A model generated the notes under the pieces. It was given only the letters and a program-made list of their open reading frames with translations. It did no database searches and had not been told where the DNA came from. Below are positions 8,527 through 16,345 of a stretch of 64,000 nt of DNA, piece by piece (positions within the stretch are counted from its first letter, which is position 1; each line of letters opens with the position of its first letter). The position numbers and the translations under genes were made by a program. Origin of the DNA: Planctomycetota bacterium (GTDB lineage: Bacteria > Planctomycetota > UBA1135 > GCA-002686595); the NCBI GenBank assembly GCA_012960475.1, contig DUBE01000043.1, positions 62,001-126,000 on the forward strand, given 5' to 3'.

Positions 8527-9867
8527 ATGCTACTGCACTCCTCCAACACCGCGGCCCTGATTGAAGAGGGCACAGCCCTGGCTGACATGATCCGCGGCTG
8601 GATCTCCCCCGACTCGATCCTGCTTAGTGTGAATCTGCTGATTGAAAACTGGCAGTGGCTCGGCTTGTTGATCCTGCTGACAGTGGCCATGATCCTTGAG
8701 CGCATTATCAGCGTAGTCCTGCGCAAACTCGCCAAGGACATCAGCGAGAGAAACGGGCTGAGGCAAGACGCTACCTACCTGAAAAAGTTCGTACGCCCTT
8801 TCGGAATCCTCGTGACTTGGTGGAGTTTCCTGGCCTTCTACCCAGTGCTCGACATAGACAACGAGACCTTCTCGAGCATCCTGGATGTGGGCGGTGGTTT
8901 GGTCATCGCCTTTGCCGGGATATTGGCCGCCTGGCGCTTCGTCGATGTCTTGTGTGATTTCCTGCGTGCACGCGCCGCTCTGTCCGAAAACAAGTTCGAC
9001 GATATGCTTGTGCCCCTGCTGCGCAGGACCCTCAAGATCTTCGTGGTCCTGATCGCCGTGGCATACTTTTCATCGCGTGTGACGGAGGACTTCTACAAGG
9101 TCATCGCAGGCCTTTCGATAGGTAGTGCCGTCCTGCTGTTTGCTTTCAAGGACAGCCTGGAAAATGTCTTTGGCACCTTCACGGTTCTGATGGATCAGCC
9201 CTTCCAGCTAGGGGACTGGATCACGGTGGGGTCAGTTGACGGAACAGTCGAGAAAGTGGGCTTTCGCTCCACCCGAGTCCGCACCTTCTACAATTCAGTC
9301 ATCACGGTTCCTAACCGAGAGTTCATCAGCGCCACTGTAGACAACCTGGGCGCCCGGCGTTACCGACGCATCAAAGCGACTCTCGGCCTGACCTACGATA
9401 CGCCCCCTGAAAAAGTCGAAGCCTTCTGTGAAGGGGTCCGTGAGCTCATTCGCGGGCACCCCTACACGCGTAAGGATTACTATCATGTTTATTTCAACGG
9501 CTTTGGTGCATCGTCCCTAGACATACTCTTGTACTGCTTCGTTCAAGTACCCGACTGGTCCGTGGAGCTTCGCGAGAAGCACCGCTTGTACGCAGATATC
9601 CTGCGCCTCGCGGAGCAACTAGGCGTACAGTTCGCCTTCCCCACCACCAGCGTGCATGTGGTCAAGCCCGAAGACCTTGAACACCCCAATCGGCCCGACA
9701 GCACTCGCGCAGGCACGGAACTTGGTAAGCAACTAGGTCACGCCATCACACAACAGACCCTTGCCCCCTTCGCTGGCGAGCTCCCGGGTCCCGTGGTGTT
9801 TGGTCAACCAAGAGATCCCAAGATTGCCCCCGGTGGCGGGACCGGTGACGGCGATGGAGACGGCTAG
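8527..9867 (+). CDS. MscS-family mechanosensitive ion channel
   Basis: About 446 residues from the ATG at 8527. The frame is open from 8344, but an earlier start would overlap the methyltransferase. At least four hydrophobic segments lie in the first 210 residues. The pore-lining TM3 region is VIAGLSIGSAVLLFAFKD (about 193-210), followed by the MscS beta domain with FQLGDWITVGSVDGTVEKVG and the conserved ITVPNREF, then a cytosolic alpha/beta domain. MscS proteins open under membrane tension and release solutes during hypo-osmotic shock. The C-terminus ends in a Gly/Asp-rich tail (GGGTGDGDGDG) that is not part of the core fold. Confidence 0.92.
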   Translation: MLLHSSNTAALIEEGTALADMIRGWISPDSILLSVNLLIENWQWLGLLILLTVAMILERIISVVLRKLAKDISERNGLRQDATYLKKFVRPFGILVTWWSFLAFYPVLDIDNETFSSILDVGGGLVIAFAGILAAWRFVDVLCDFLRARAALSENKFDDMLVPLLRRTLKIFVVLIAVAYFSSRVTEDFYKVIAGLSIGSAVLLFAFKDSLENVFGTFTVLMDQPFQLGDWITVGSVDGTVEKVGFRSTRVRTFYNSVITVPNREFISATVDNLGARRYRRIKATLGLTYDTPPEKVEAFCEGVRELIRGHPYTRKDYYHVYFNGFGASSLDILLYCFVQVPDWSVELREKHRLYADILRLAEQLGVQFAFPTTSVHVVKPEDLEHPNRPDSTRAGTELGKQLGHAITQQTLAPFAGELPGPVVFGQPRDPKIAPGGGTGDGDGDG

Positions 9868-10135
9868 GGGCCAGTCGCATCCAGAGAACCTTGCTGCAAA
9901 ATCAACTGCACAGAGGCTCAAAGCAGGAATAGGGACTGCGCACGGGTAGCGCAGCGATGAATCCTCTACGAAACATGGGAAAACTCGTAACCTTTTGGGT
10001 GTATTGGGTTTCGGACAAACGAGTTGTGGGGCCCCCCTGCGAGAAAGGACAGACCTGATTCGATTCAGCTGATGACCTCCCTCGCCCCCCTCGCTGTACC
10101 TCCAATCCACTAGCACCTATCAAGGTCCACAACCC

Positions 10136-11476
10136 ATGAAAGCACACCTCACTCTCCTTCTGGCATGTTCGATCATAGCAACAGCTAGCGCTCAGACGAT
10201 TCATCATGTAGACGCCTCGGCCGCCCCGGGAGGCAATGGACATTCCTGGTCCCAAGCCTTTGCAACTCTCGACCACGCGCTGGACGCAGCCTTCAATGGC
10301 GATCAGGTCTGGGTAGCCGCTGGCAGCTACAAGCCCCGGCATCGAACCGTTGCTAATGATCCTCGATCGGTAACCTTTTCTCCTCGTAACGGTGTCCAAA
10401 TGTATGGAGGCTTTGCCGGTGACGAGGCCACATTGGACGCCCGCGCTGGACTGTTTGCAGAGACTATTCTAGAGGGCGAAATCGGCCATCCGAGCACGAT
10501 CAACGATAACGCGCGGCACGTGGTACGCCTGGATGGTAATGGGTTCTTCCACACCTTCGATGGCTTCTGCGTCCAGAATGCCAATGCTGATGGCAGCCAG
10601 CAAAACGGAACGGGCGGTGGAATCTTTGTCCAACTGGGCAGCAAGCAGATTCGGAACTGCATTTTTCGCAGAAACCGCGCGGTGCGCGGAGGCGCGTTGT
10701 ATGTAGAGGCCAGCATTTGCAGGATCCAAAACTGCCTGTTTGAGGAAAACCTGGCCTTTCGCGGCGGTGGGCTGTTTGCGACCATGCAAGTGCAGGTGGC
10801 CAACTGTGTCTTCCGCAGAAACGGCGCCTTCAATACAGGTGGGGCGATCCTGTTGACCCAGGGAGTTGACTATTCCTCCGGTCTGCCACGGTCAATCTTT
10901 CAAAACTGCCTCTTCTACAGCAATCGAGCGCGAACGGGTGGTGCGGTATTCTTGTCAGCAGGCGGCGTTACCAATACTCCTGGCAAAGCGGTGTTTACAG
11001 GCTGCACCCTGGTGGCTAATTTTGCCGCAATTCGGGGTGGCGCCATCGCCACTCCTCCCGATTTCCTGCAACAATGTGATTGCCGGGTCTGGAACTCAAT
11101 CCTTTGGAACAACGAAGCGCCAGAAGGACCCCAATACAACGGCAATGCAAACCACATAGAGGTCTTGTACAGCGACTTCCAGGGCGGCTGGCCTGGTACT
11201 GGCAACATCGACAGCCCGCCGCGCTTCAAGAACGCTCTGGGACACGACTACGAGTTGCGGTTCCTTTCCCCCTGCATCGATTCTGGCAGCAACCCACACA
11301 TTATGTTTGATTTCTGTGATCTGGATAACGATGACGTCTTCAATGAAGCCACACCCATCGACCTTCTGGGCAACCCCCGTCGTGACGATGACCCCACCAT
11401 TCCAGACACCGGTGCGGGCAACGCTCCCATCACGGACATGGGTGCCTATGAACGCGTAAGCGGCAGCGACGGCTAA
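10136..11476 (+). CDS. Secreted right-handed beta-helix protein (choice-of-anchor Q type C-terminus)
   Basis: 446 residues. A clear signal peptide, MKAHLTLLLACSIIATASA, is followed by HHVDASAAPGGNGHSWSQAFATLDHAL, the usual opening of planctomycete parallel beta-helix proteins. At least five imperfect rungs of the type N-C-x-F-x-x-N-x-A-x-x-G-G-[AG] occur between about residues 174 and 302 (NCIFRRNRAVRGGA, NCLFEENLAFRGGG, NCVFRRNGAFNTGG, NCLFYSNRARTGGA, GCTLVANFAAIRGGA). The C-terminus has SPCIDSGSN, LLGNPRRDDD and ITDMGAYE, the sequence seen in proteins annotated choice-of-anchor Q. It is probably surface-exposed, with unknown function. A second, isolated copy of its C-terminal tail lies at 11651-11734. 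Confidence 0.88.
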   Translation: MKAHLTLLLACSIIATASAQTIHHVDASAAPGGNGHSWSQAFATLDHALDAAFNGDQVWVAAGSYKPRHRTVANDPRSVTFSPRNGVQMYGGFAGDEATLDARAGLFAETILEGEIGHPSTINDNARHVVRLDGNGFFHTFDGFCVQNANADGSQQNGTGGGIFVQLGSKQIRNCIFRRNRAVRGGALYVEASICRIQNCLFEENLAFRGGGLFATMQVQVANCVFRRNGAFNTGGAILLTQGVDYSSGLPRSIFQNCLFYSNRARTGGAVFLSAGGVTNTPGKAVFTGCTLVANFAAIRGGAIATPPDFLQQCDCRVWNSILWNNEAPEGPQYNGNANHIEVLYSDFQGGWPGTGNIDSPPRFKNALGHDYELRFLSPCIDSGSNPHIMFDFCDLDNDDVFNEATPIDLLGNPRRDDDPTIPDTGAGNAPITDMGAYERVSGSDG

Positions 11477-11650
11477 CCCGCGACGGCCAGCAAGTCCATG
11501 CTCGACCTTGCCCAGGAGAGCAGGGGCGAGAAGAAGAGCCCGAACCACACGGTCAGGAAAGCCATAATGCCCAGGAACGCCGCCATGGGCATTTGGGGGC
11601 TGGCTTGGGTTCATCCGAGTCCTCAAGGAACAGCACGCGGACCACACGCG
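11473..11650 (-). pseudogene. Relic of the nuoN 3' end, frameshifted
   Basis: Read on the minus strand, this stretch encodes RVVRVLFLEDSDEPKPAPK, then after a one-base deletion MPMAAFLGIMAFLTVWFG, then a tail ending SSMDLLAVAG and a TAG stop. It aligns with the last 55 residues of the intact NuoN at 16346-17872, with about 43 of 55 residues identical by hand alignment. The relic stop codon overlaps the stop of the beta-helix gene. Substitutions are mostly conservative and one indel breaks the frame. This suggests the copy diverged as a working gene, in a relative or an old duplicate, before it was truncated. No start or upstream domain is present, so it cannot make a NuoN protein. Confidence 0.88.
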
Positions 11651-11734
11651 GACGATTCCACCGCACCAGATACGGGAGAGGGCTACTCCCCCATCACCGA
11701 CATGGGAGCCTTCGAGGTCGCCGGCAGCGACTAG
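11651..11734 (+). pseudogene. Relic of a beta-helix protein C-terminus
   Basis: In frame this encodes DDSTAPDTGEGYSPITDM, then GAFEVAGSD and a stop. It is a near copy of the end of the beta-helix gene that finishes at 11476 (DDPTIPDTGAGNAPITDM then GAYERVSGSDG). It directly abuts the nuoN relic and has no beta-helix body, signal peptide or start codon of its own. An open frame from 11498 runs through both relics, but its first half is antisense to the nuoN relic, so it is not a genuine gene. Confidence 0.8.
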
Positions 11735-11790
11735 GGGCGAGGAATACCTTCGACTGTCGCATGAAGCCGATCGGAAAGCTTCTTCAACTC

Positions 11791-13191
11791 CTAAGCGAGC
11801 CAAGCACGCATCACACGGCCGGAGACATCGGTCAGGCGATAGTCGCGGCCTTGGAAGCGAAAGGTCATGCGCTTGTGCTCGACGCCTAGGAGGTGAAGCA
11901 TCGTCGCGTGCAAATCGTGGACATGAACGGGGTCCTGGACCGCGGCGTAGCCCAGCTCGTCCGTCTCCCCGTATGAGATTCCACCTTGAACGCCACCGCC
12001 TGCCATCCAGCAAGAGAAGCCCTTGATGTGGTGGTCTCGCCCGTCCCCTTGGCCCATAGGGGTCCGTCCGAACTCGCCTCCCCAGAGGACCAAGGTGTCT
12101 TCGAGCATACCGCGCCGGTCGAGGTCGGTGAGGAGCGCACCCGTGGCTTGGTCGACTTCCTTAGCTGTGATCTCCATGCTTCGCTTCACGCCGCCATGGT
12201 GGTCCCAGCCGCGGTGGTAGAGCTGGATGAAGCGCACTCCTCGCTCTGCGAGCCTGCGCGCCAAGAGGCAGTTTGCGGCGTAGGTCCCGTCGCCGCCGCG
12301 GGTGCCATAGAGCTCGAAGGTTTCCTCGGTCTCGCCCGAAAGATCGACAAGATCCGGCACGCTTGTCTGCATGCGGTAGGCGAGCTCGTACTGGGCGAGG
12401 CGCGTTTCAATCTCCGGGTCCGGGGCGCGCTCGTTCTCCTGAGCGTTCAGGCGTGCAACCGCGTCTACGAGGCGACGCTGTCCCTCGAGCGCCCCCGCAT
12501 CGGGGCTCGAGACGTAGTGGACGGGCTCGCCCTGGCTCTTCAAGTGGACGCCCTGGTGTCGACCAGGCAAGAACCCTGCGCTCCACTGACGCGCTGCAAT
12601 AGGCTGGCTCTGGCCACCCTTGCCTACCGAAGTCAAGACGACATAGCCCGGGAGGTCCTCGGTATCGACGCCCAGGCCCCAGGTCGTCCAGGAACCCATG
12701 CTCGGTCTGCCTGAAAGGCCCGAGCCCGTGTTCATCATCGTGTGAGCTGGGTCGTGGTTGATGTCATCCGTATGCATCGAGCGCACGATGCAAAGCTTGT
12801 CCGCGTGCCCGCCGATCTTCGGGAAGAGCGTGCAGATGTGCTGGCCGGATTCGCCGTAGTGAGCGAAGGGGTGCTGGGGGCCGAAGCACTTAAGCGCCGC
12901 GCCTTGGAGCTGGGCAATCTGCTGTCCCTTCGTGAAAGACTCAGGCATGGGCTCGCCGTGCAGCCGAGCGAGCTCTGGCTTGTAATCGAACGTCTCAAGG
13001 TGTGACGGGCCGCCCGCCATGCAGAGGTGGATCACGCGTCGCGCACGCGGCAGGTGGTGCGGCGAGCCAAGGGTCCCGCCGGAGGGCACCACGGCGTCGC
13101 GCCCGATGATCGAGGAGAGCGCCCCAGTGAGGACGCCTGCGCCAGCTTGACCGAAGAATCCGCGGCGGGTGATGAAGTTGGCGGGGTTCAT
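11791..13191 (-). CDS. DUF1501 family secreted protein, Tat-type signal
   Basis: 466 residues. The N-terminus has a twin-arginine-like signal (TRRGFFGQAGAG), then ARRVIHLCMAGGPSHLETFDYKPEL, the opening of the DUF1501 sulfatase/alkaline-phosphatase-like fold. Further family positions are HPFAHYGESG, VRSMHTDDINHDPAH, RFIQLYHRGWDHHGG and LWGGEFGRTPMGQGDGRDHH, which supply histidines and aspartates that could bind metal. The biochemical role of DUF1501 is not established. In planctomycetes it is usually paired with a DUF1549/DUF1553 protein. Here its start overlaps the stop of that upstream partner by one base (TGATG), which indicates translational coupling. Confidence 0.9.
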   Translation of the reverse strand: MNPANFITRRGFFGQAGAGVLTGALSSIIGRDAVVPSGGTLGSPHHLPRARRVIHLCMAGGPSHLETFDYKPELARLHGEPMPESFTKGQQIAQLQGAALKCFGPQHPFAHYGESGQHICTLFPKIGGHADKLCIVRSMHTDDINHDPAHTMMNTGSGLSGRPSMGSWTTWGLGVDTEDLPGYVVLTSVGKGGQSQPIAARQWSAGFLPGRHQGVHLKSQGEPVHYVSSPDAGALEGQRRLVDAVARLNAQENERAPDPEIETRLAQYELAYRMQTSVPDLVDLSGETEETFELYGTRGGDGTYAANCLLARRLAERGVRFIQLYHRGWDHHGGVKRSMEITAKEVDQATGALLTDLDRRGMLEDTLVLWGGEFGRTPMGQGDGRDHHIKGFSCWMAGGGVQGGISYGETDELGYAAVQDPVHVHDLHATMLHLLGVEHKRMTFRFQGRDYRLTDVSGRVMRAWLA

Positions 13192-16100
13192 CAGCTCCTC
13201 GTCACCGTCTCGTGGAGGTTCAGGACTAGGCGCGCGACCTGGGTCCAGGCAGCCAGCTCGGCAGTCGCGAGGTCGGCGGGAACAGGACGCTCCCCTTTTG
13301 AGAGGAGGGCGCTAGCTGCCGCGTCGTCAGCAGAGAAGCGCGCGCGCTCGTCGGCGAGGAGGGAGAGGGCCTCCATGAGCTCTCCTTCGCTCGCGGGCCG
13401 CGCAAGCACACGCTGCCAGATATGATGCACACCTTGCTCGTCGGACTCGTGGGGGAAAGGTCGCGCCGGCTCCTCGGCGAGGGTGCGGGCCGCCTCGACG
13501 AAGGCCGGGTCGTTCAGGAGAACGAGCGCTTGCTGTGGCGTGTTCGAGCGGTTGCGTCGAGCGCACGACTCCTCGCGCGTGGGAGCGTCGAAGGCGTCCA
13601 TGGCCGGGTGGAGGAATGTGCGGCACCAAAAGGTGTAGAGCCCGCGCCGATAGAGGTCGTCGCCGTGCTTCCAAGTGCGCATAGGAAAGTTAAGCTCACG
13701 CCAGTGGCCTGCTGGCTGGTAAGGCTTCACGCTCTTGCCTCCGATGGTCGAGGTCAGGAGGCCGCTCGCGGCCAACGCACCATCACGCAAGAACTCGGCG
13801 TCATGGCGCCACCGCCCCTGACGGGCGAGGAGCTCGTTATAGGGGTCACGATCACTGAGGTCAGCGCGAACTCTGGAGCGCTGGCGGTAGGTGTTCGAGA
13901 CAACGATAGTGCGTACGAGGTGTTTCACATTCCAACCGCTCTCGATGAACTCCGCGCTGAGCCAATCGAGCAGCTCTGGGTGGGTCGGACGCGCCCCCTG
14001 GTTCCCGAGATCGTCTGGGGTACGCACGATGCCCTCGCCGAAGAGGATCTTCCAAATCCGATTGGTGAAGGCGCGGGCGACGAGCGGGTTAGCATCCGAG
14101 ACGGCCCAGCGCGCAAGATCCAAGCGGTCGGCGCGCTGCGCGCCCAAGAGCTCACCCTGGGGAAGGAAAGCCGGGACTCCCGGGAGGACGACCTCGCCGC
14201 TCTCGTCCATCCAGTTCCCGCGCGGCAGGACCTTCACTTCGCGCGGCTCGACGGAGACCGTGGCGAGCATTTCCGGCAGGGACTCCTCGAAGGACTTGTG
14301 CGCGACCTCTGCCTCGGCGATCGCGCTGCGCGTCGCGCCCAGGCTCGGCGATATCCCCCGGTAGTGGGCACGAAGGAGCTGGACCTGCTCTTCCGTCCGA
14401 GCTTCGGAGTTGGCGAGTACGGCGTCTCGGATGGAGCCTAGGGCGCTTCCGAAGACAAGTGAGGGGGTGTCTGTCTCAACGCCCGCCTCGTCCCAGTGAA
14501 CGAACCCGCCAAACTGGGTGAAGGCCATCCCGTCGACTGAGCCTCCGGGCCCAAGCCCAACGAGGGCTGGGTCGACCTCAAGCCGCACCCACTCACCGGT
14601 GACAGGGAGCACGCCCATTTGCCTGTGCGCGTCAGTGTCGGTGCCGGCTCCGCCGAAGCTGATCTTGTCCTCCCCCCAGACGGCGCGATGATCCCACTTG
14701 CCGTCGGCGTGGAACTGGAGCATCACCTGCTTGGGTGGGTTCGTAGGGTCCAGATGAACCCAGGCATAGAAGCGGTCGCCCTCAGTAAGCGCGATACGCT
14801 TCTTCGCGACGTGAAAGAAATGTTGAACTGTCCCGCTGCCTGTCTGCTTGCGCGAGCTCTCGCCAGAGCGCACAGGTGCGCCGTCCGTCTCTCCGACGAA
14901 GGTCCAAGTGCCTTCCGTCTTGCCCCCGTTGGATTGGGCGTCGTCCACCCAAGCAACGGAGTTGCGGACGCCGTCGCCCGCCTCAGAGGCTGCCCCTAAC
15001 TCCCAAGCGGCTTGCTCTTGAGCGAGCGCAGGATCTTCTCGGTCGAGCTCACCCTTCAGGCGTTCGACCGTCACGGCGAGGCCGGTAAGCTCAATCTCCT
15101 CTTCAGGGGAGGCGACCCTCATCTGGGGCGGGACGGCACCGACTCCTGCGAAGACGCCAACCTCGTCGATGTCTGCGAAGTAGGCAGAGAGCCGGTAGAA
15201 GTCCTTCGTCGCGTAGGGGTCAAACTTGTGGTCGTGACACTCTGCGCACCCCACCGTCGAGCCGAGCCAGACGGTGGAAAAGTTGCGCACACGGTCGGCT
15301 GCGTACTTGAGGAGGTACTCCTTCGCTTGTGAGCCGCCCTCAAAGGTGACCATGTTTAGCCGATTGTAGCCCGCCGCCACCTTGTCGGACATCGTGGGCT
15401 CATCGAAGAGATCGCCGCCAAGCTGCTCGAGGGTGAACTCATTGAAAGGCTTGTTCTCATTGAAGGAGCGGATCACATAGTCTCGATAAGGCCACATGCG
15501 CCACTCCTGATCACCGTGGTATCCGACGGTGTCTGCGTAGCGCACGAGGTCGAGCCAGTGCTGGGTCATGCGCTCGCCATAGTGTGGAGAGCCGAGGAGC
15601 TCGTCGATATAAGCGGCTTCGTCGAACGATCCACGAACGAAGTCCGCGACAGCGTCAGGGTCTGCGGGGAGGCCGGTGAGATCAACGGAGAGTCGGCGCG
15701 CGAAGGTACGCGTGTCTGCGGGCGGCGAAGGCGCTATACCCTCGGCTTCGAGGCGAGCGAGCACAAAGCGGTCGATGGGGTTCCGCACCCACGCCTCGTC
15801 GTGAACTGCGGGGGGCTCGGGGCGCGTCGGTCTACTCCATGCCCAGTGCCCCTCGTACTCTGCCCCCTCGGAGATCCAGCGCCTGACCGTCTCGATCTCT
15901 TCTGCCTCTAGGCTGTGCCTGAACTCAGCGGGCGGCATCCTGAACTCGGGGTCCTCGGCAGTGATACGCAAGAAGAGCTCACTCTTTGAGGGCTCGCCGG
16001 GAGTGATCACATAGACCCCGTCCCGCAGCGAGAAAAGCCCTTCTTCGCGGTCGAGGCGCAACTTGACCTTGCGCTTGTTCGAGTCCGGCCCGTGACACTC

Positions 16101-16229
16101 GAAGCAGTTGTCCGAGAGAAGCGGGCGCACATCGCGGTCGAAGCTCACCGGGGGGTCCCCGGCGGGCGTCATGGAGAAGAGGAGGAGGAGTGCGTGAGAG
16201 GCTACCATTGGAGAACTCCGAGCCCTCAT
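13191..16229 (-). CDS. PSCyt1/DUF1549/DUF1553 (PSD1) planctomycete cytochrome-type protein
   Basis: About 1012 residues from the ATG at 16229. The frame opens at 16274, and an ATG at 16208 has a GGAG seven bases upstream, so the start is uncertain. A hydrophobic leader is followed by the PSCyt1 domain with a c-type haem motif CFECH (about 40-44), then DUF1549 with NPIDRFVLARLEAEGI and DLTGLP and a second haem motif CAECHDHKFDP (about 325). A central insert resembles a carbohydrate-binding beta-sandwich. The C-terminal DUF1553 carries ARAFTNRIWKILFGEGIV and NTPQQALVLLNDP. It is secreted or periplasmic. A role in polymer breakdown or electron transfer has been proposed for the family but not shown here. 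It is coupled to the DUF1501 gene downstream. CpG-rich codons look somewhat different from the nuo genes. Confidence 0.9.
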   Translation of the reverse strand: MRARSSPMVASHALLLLFSMTPAGDPPVSFDRDVRPLLSDNCFECHGPDSNKRKVKLRLDREEGLFSLRDGVYVITPGEPSKSELFLRITAEDPEFRMPPAEFRHSLEAEEIETVRRWISEGAEYEGHWAWSRPTRPEPPAVHDEAWVRNPIDRFVLARLEAEGIAPSPPADTRTFARRLSVDLTGLPADPDAVADFVRGSFDEAAYIDELLGSPHYGERMTQHWLDLVRYADTVGYHGDQEWRMWPYRDYVIRSFNENKPFNEFTLEQLGGDLFDEPTMSDKVAAGYNRLNMVTFEGGSQAKEYLLKYAADRVRNFSTVWLGSTVGCAECHDHKFDPYATKDFYRLSAYFADIDEVGVFAGVGAVPPQMRVASPEEEIELTGLAVTVERLKGELDREDPALAQEQAAWELGAASEAGDGVRNSVAWVDDAQSNGGKTEGTWTFVGETDGAPVRSGESSRKQTGSGTVQHFFHVAKKRIALTEGDRFYAWVHLDPTNPPKQVMLQFHADGKWDHRAVWGEDKISFGGAGTDTDAHRQMGVLPVTGEWVRLEVDPALVGLGPGGSVDGMAFTQFGGFVHWDEAGVETDTPSLVFGSALGSIRDAVLANSEARTEEQVQLLRAHYRGISPSLGATRSAIAEAEVAHKSFEESLPEMLATVSVEPREVKVLPRGNWMDESGEVVLPGVPAFLPQGELLGAQRADRLDLARWAVSDANPLVARAFTNRIWKILFGEGIVRTPDDLGNQGARPTHPELLDWLSAEFIESGWNVKHLVRTIVVSNTYRQRSRVRADLSDRDPYNELLARQGRWRHDAEFLRDGALAASGLLTSTIGGKSVKPYQPAGHWRELNFPMRTWKHGDDLYRRGLYTFWCRTFLHPAMDAFDAPTREESCARRNRSNTPQQALVLLNDPAFVEAARTLAEEPARPFPHESDEQGVHHIWQRVLARPASEGELMEALSLLADERARFSADDAAASALLSKGERPVPADLATAELAAWTQVARLVLNLHETVTRS

Positions 16230-16274
16230 GATAGCGACCGAACACCGGAGCGCCGCCACGCCTACGAGATCCAT

Positions 16275-16345
16275 GAGGATGGAGCCGACTTTGAACGTCC
16301 GGACTAGGCCTCCGCCGCCATAGCCATAGCCATAGGACCCTCTCG
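16275..16345. other. Short spacer with possible third beta-helix tail trace and GCCATA repeat
   Basis: On the plus strand the frame ending at 16307 reads EDGADFERPD and stop. This weakly resembles the beta-helix tail endings at 11476 and 11734 (DMGAYER or DMGAFEV near the stop). A GCCATA hexamer is repeated about three times at 16317-16334, just before the nuoN stop. The similarity is short and could be chance. It would make sense as the old border between a beta-helix gene and nuoN. Confidence 0.3.

Noticed and set aside
10500-11050. CRISPR-like or tandem repeat in the beta-helix gene
   Set aside because: The repeats are protein-level rungs with no exact nucleotide repeats or spacers.
11498-11734. 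Plus-strand open frame as a 78-residue gene
   Set aside because: Its first half is antisense to the nuoN relic and its second half is the beta-helix tail relic. It has no domain of its own.
13422-14441. 339-residue plus-strand frame opposite the PSD1 gene
   Set aside because: High-GC shadow of the DUF1553 coding frame. The composition is Arg/Ala/Gly-rich and no family resembles it.
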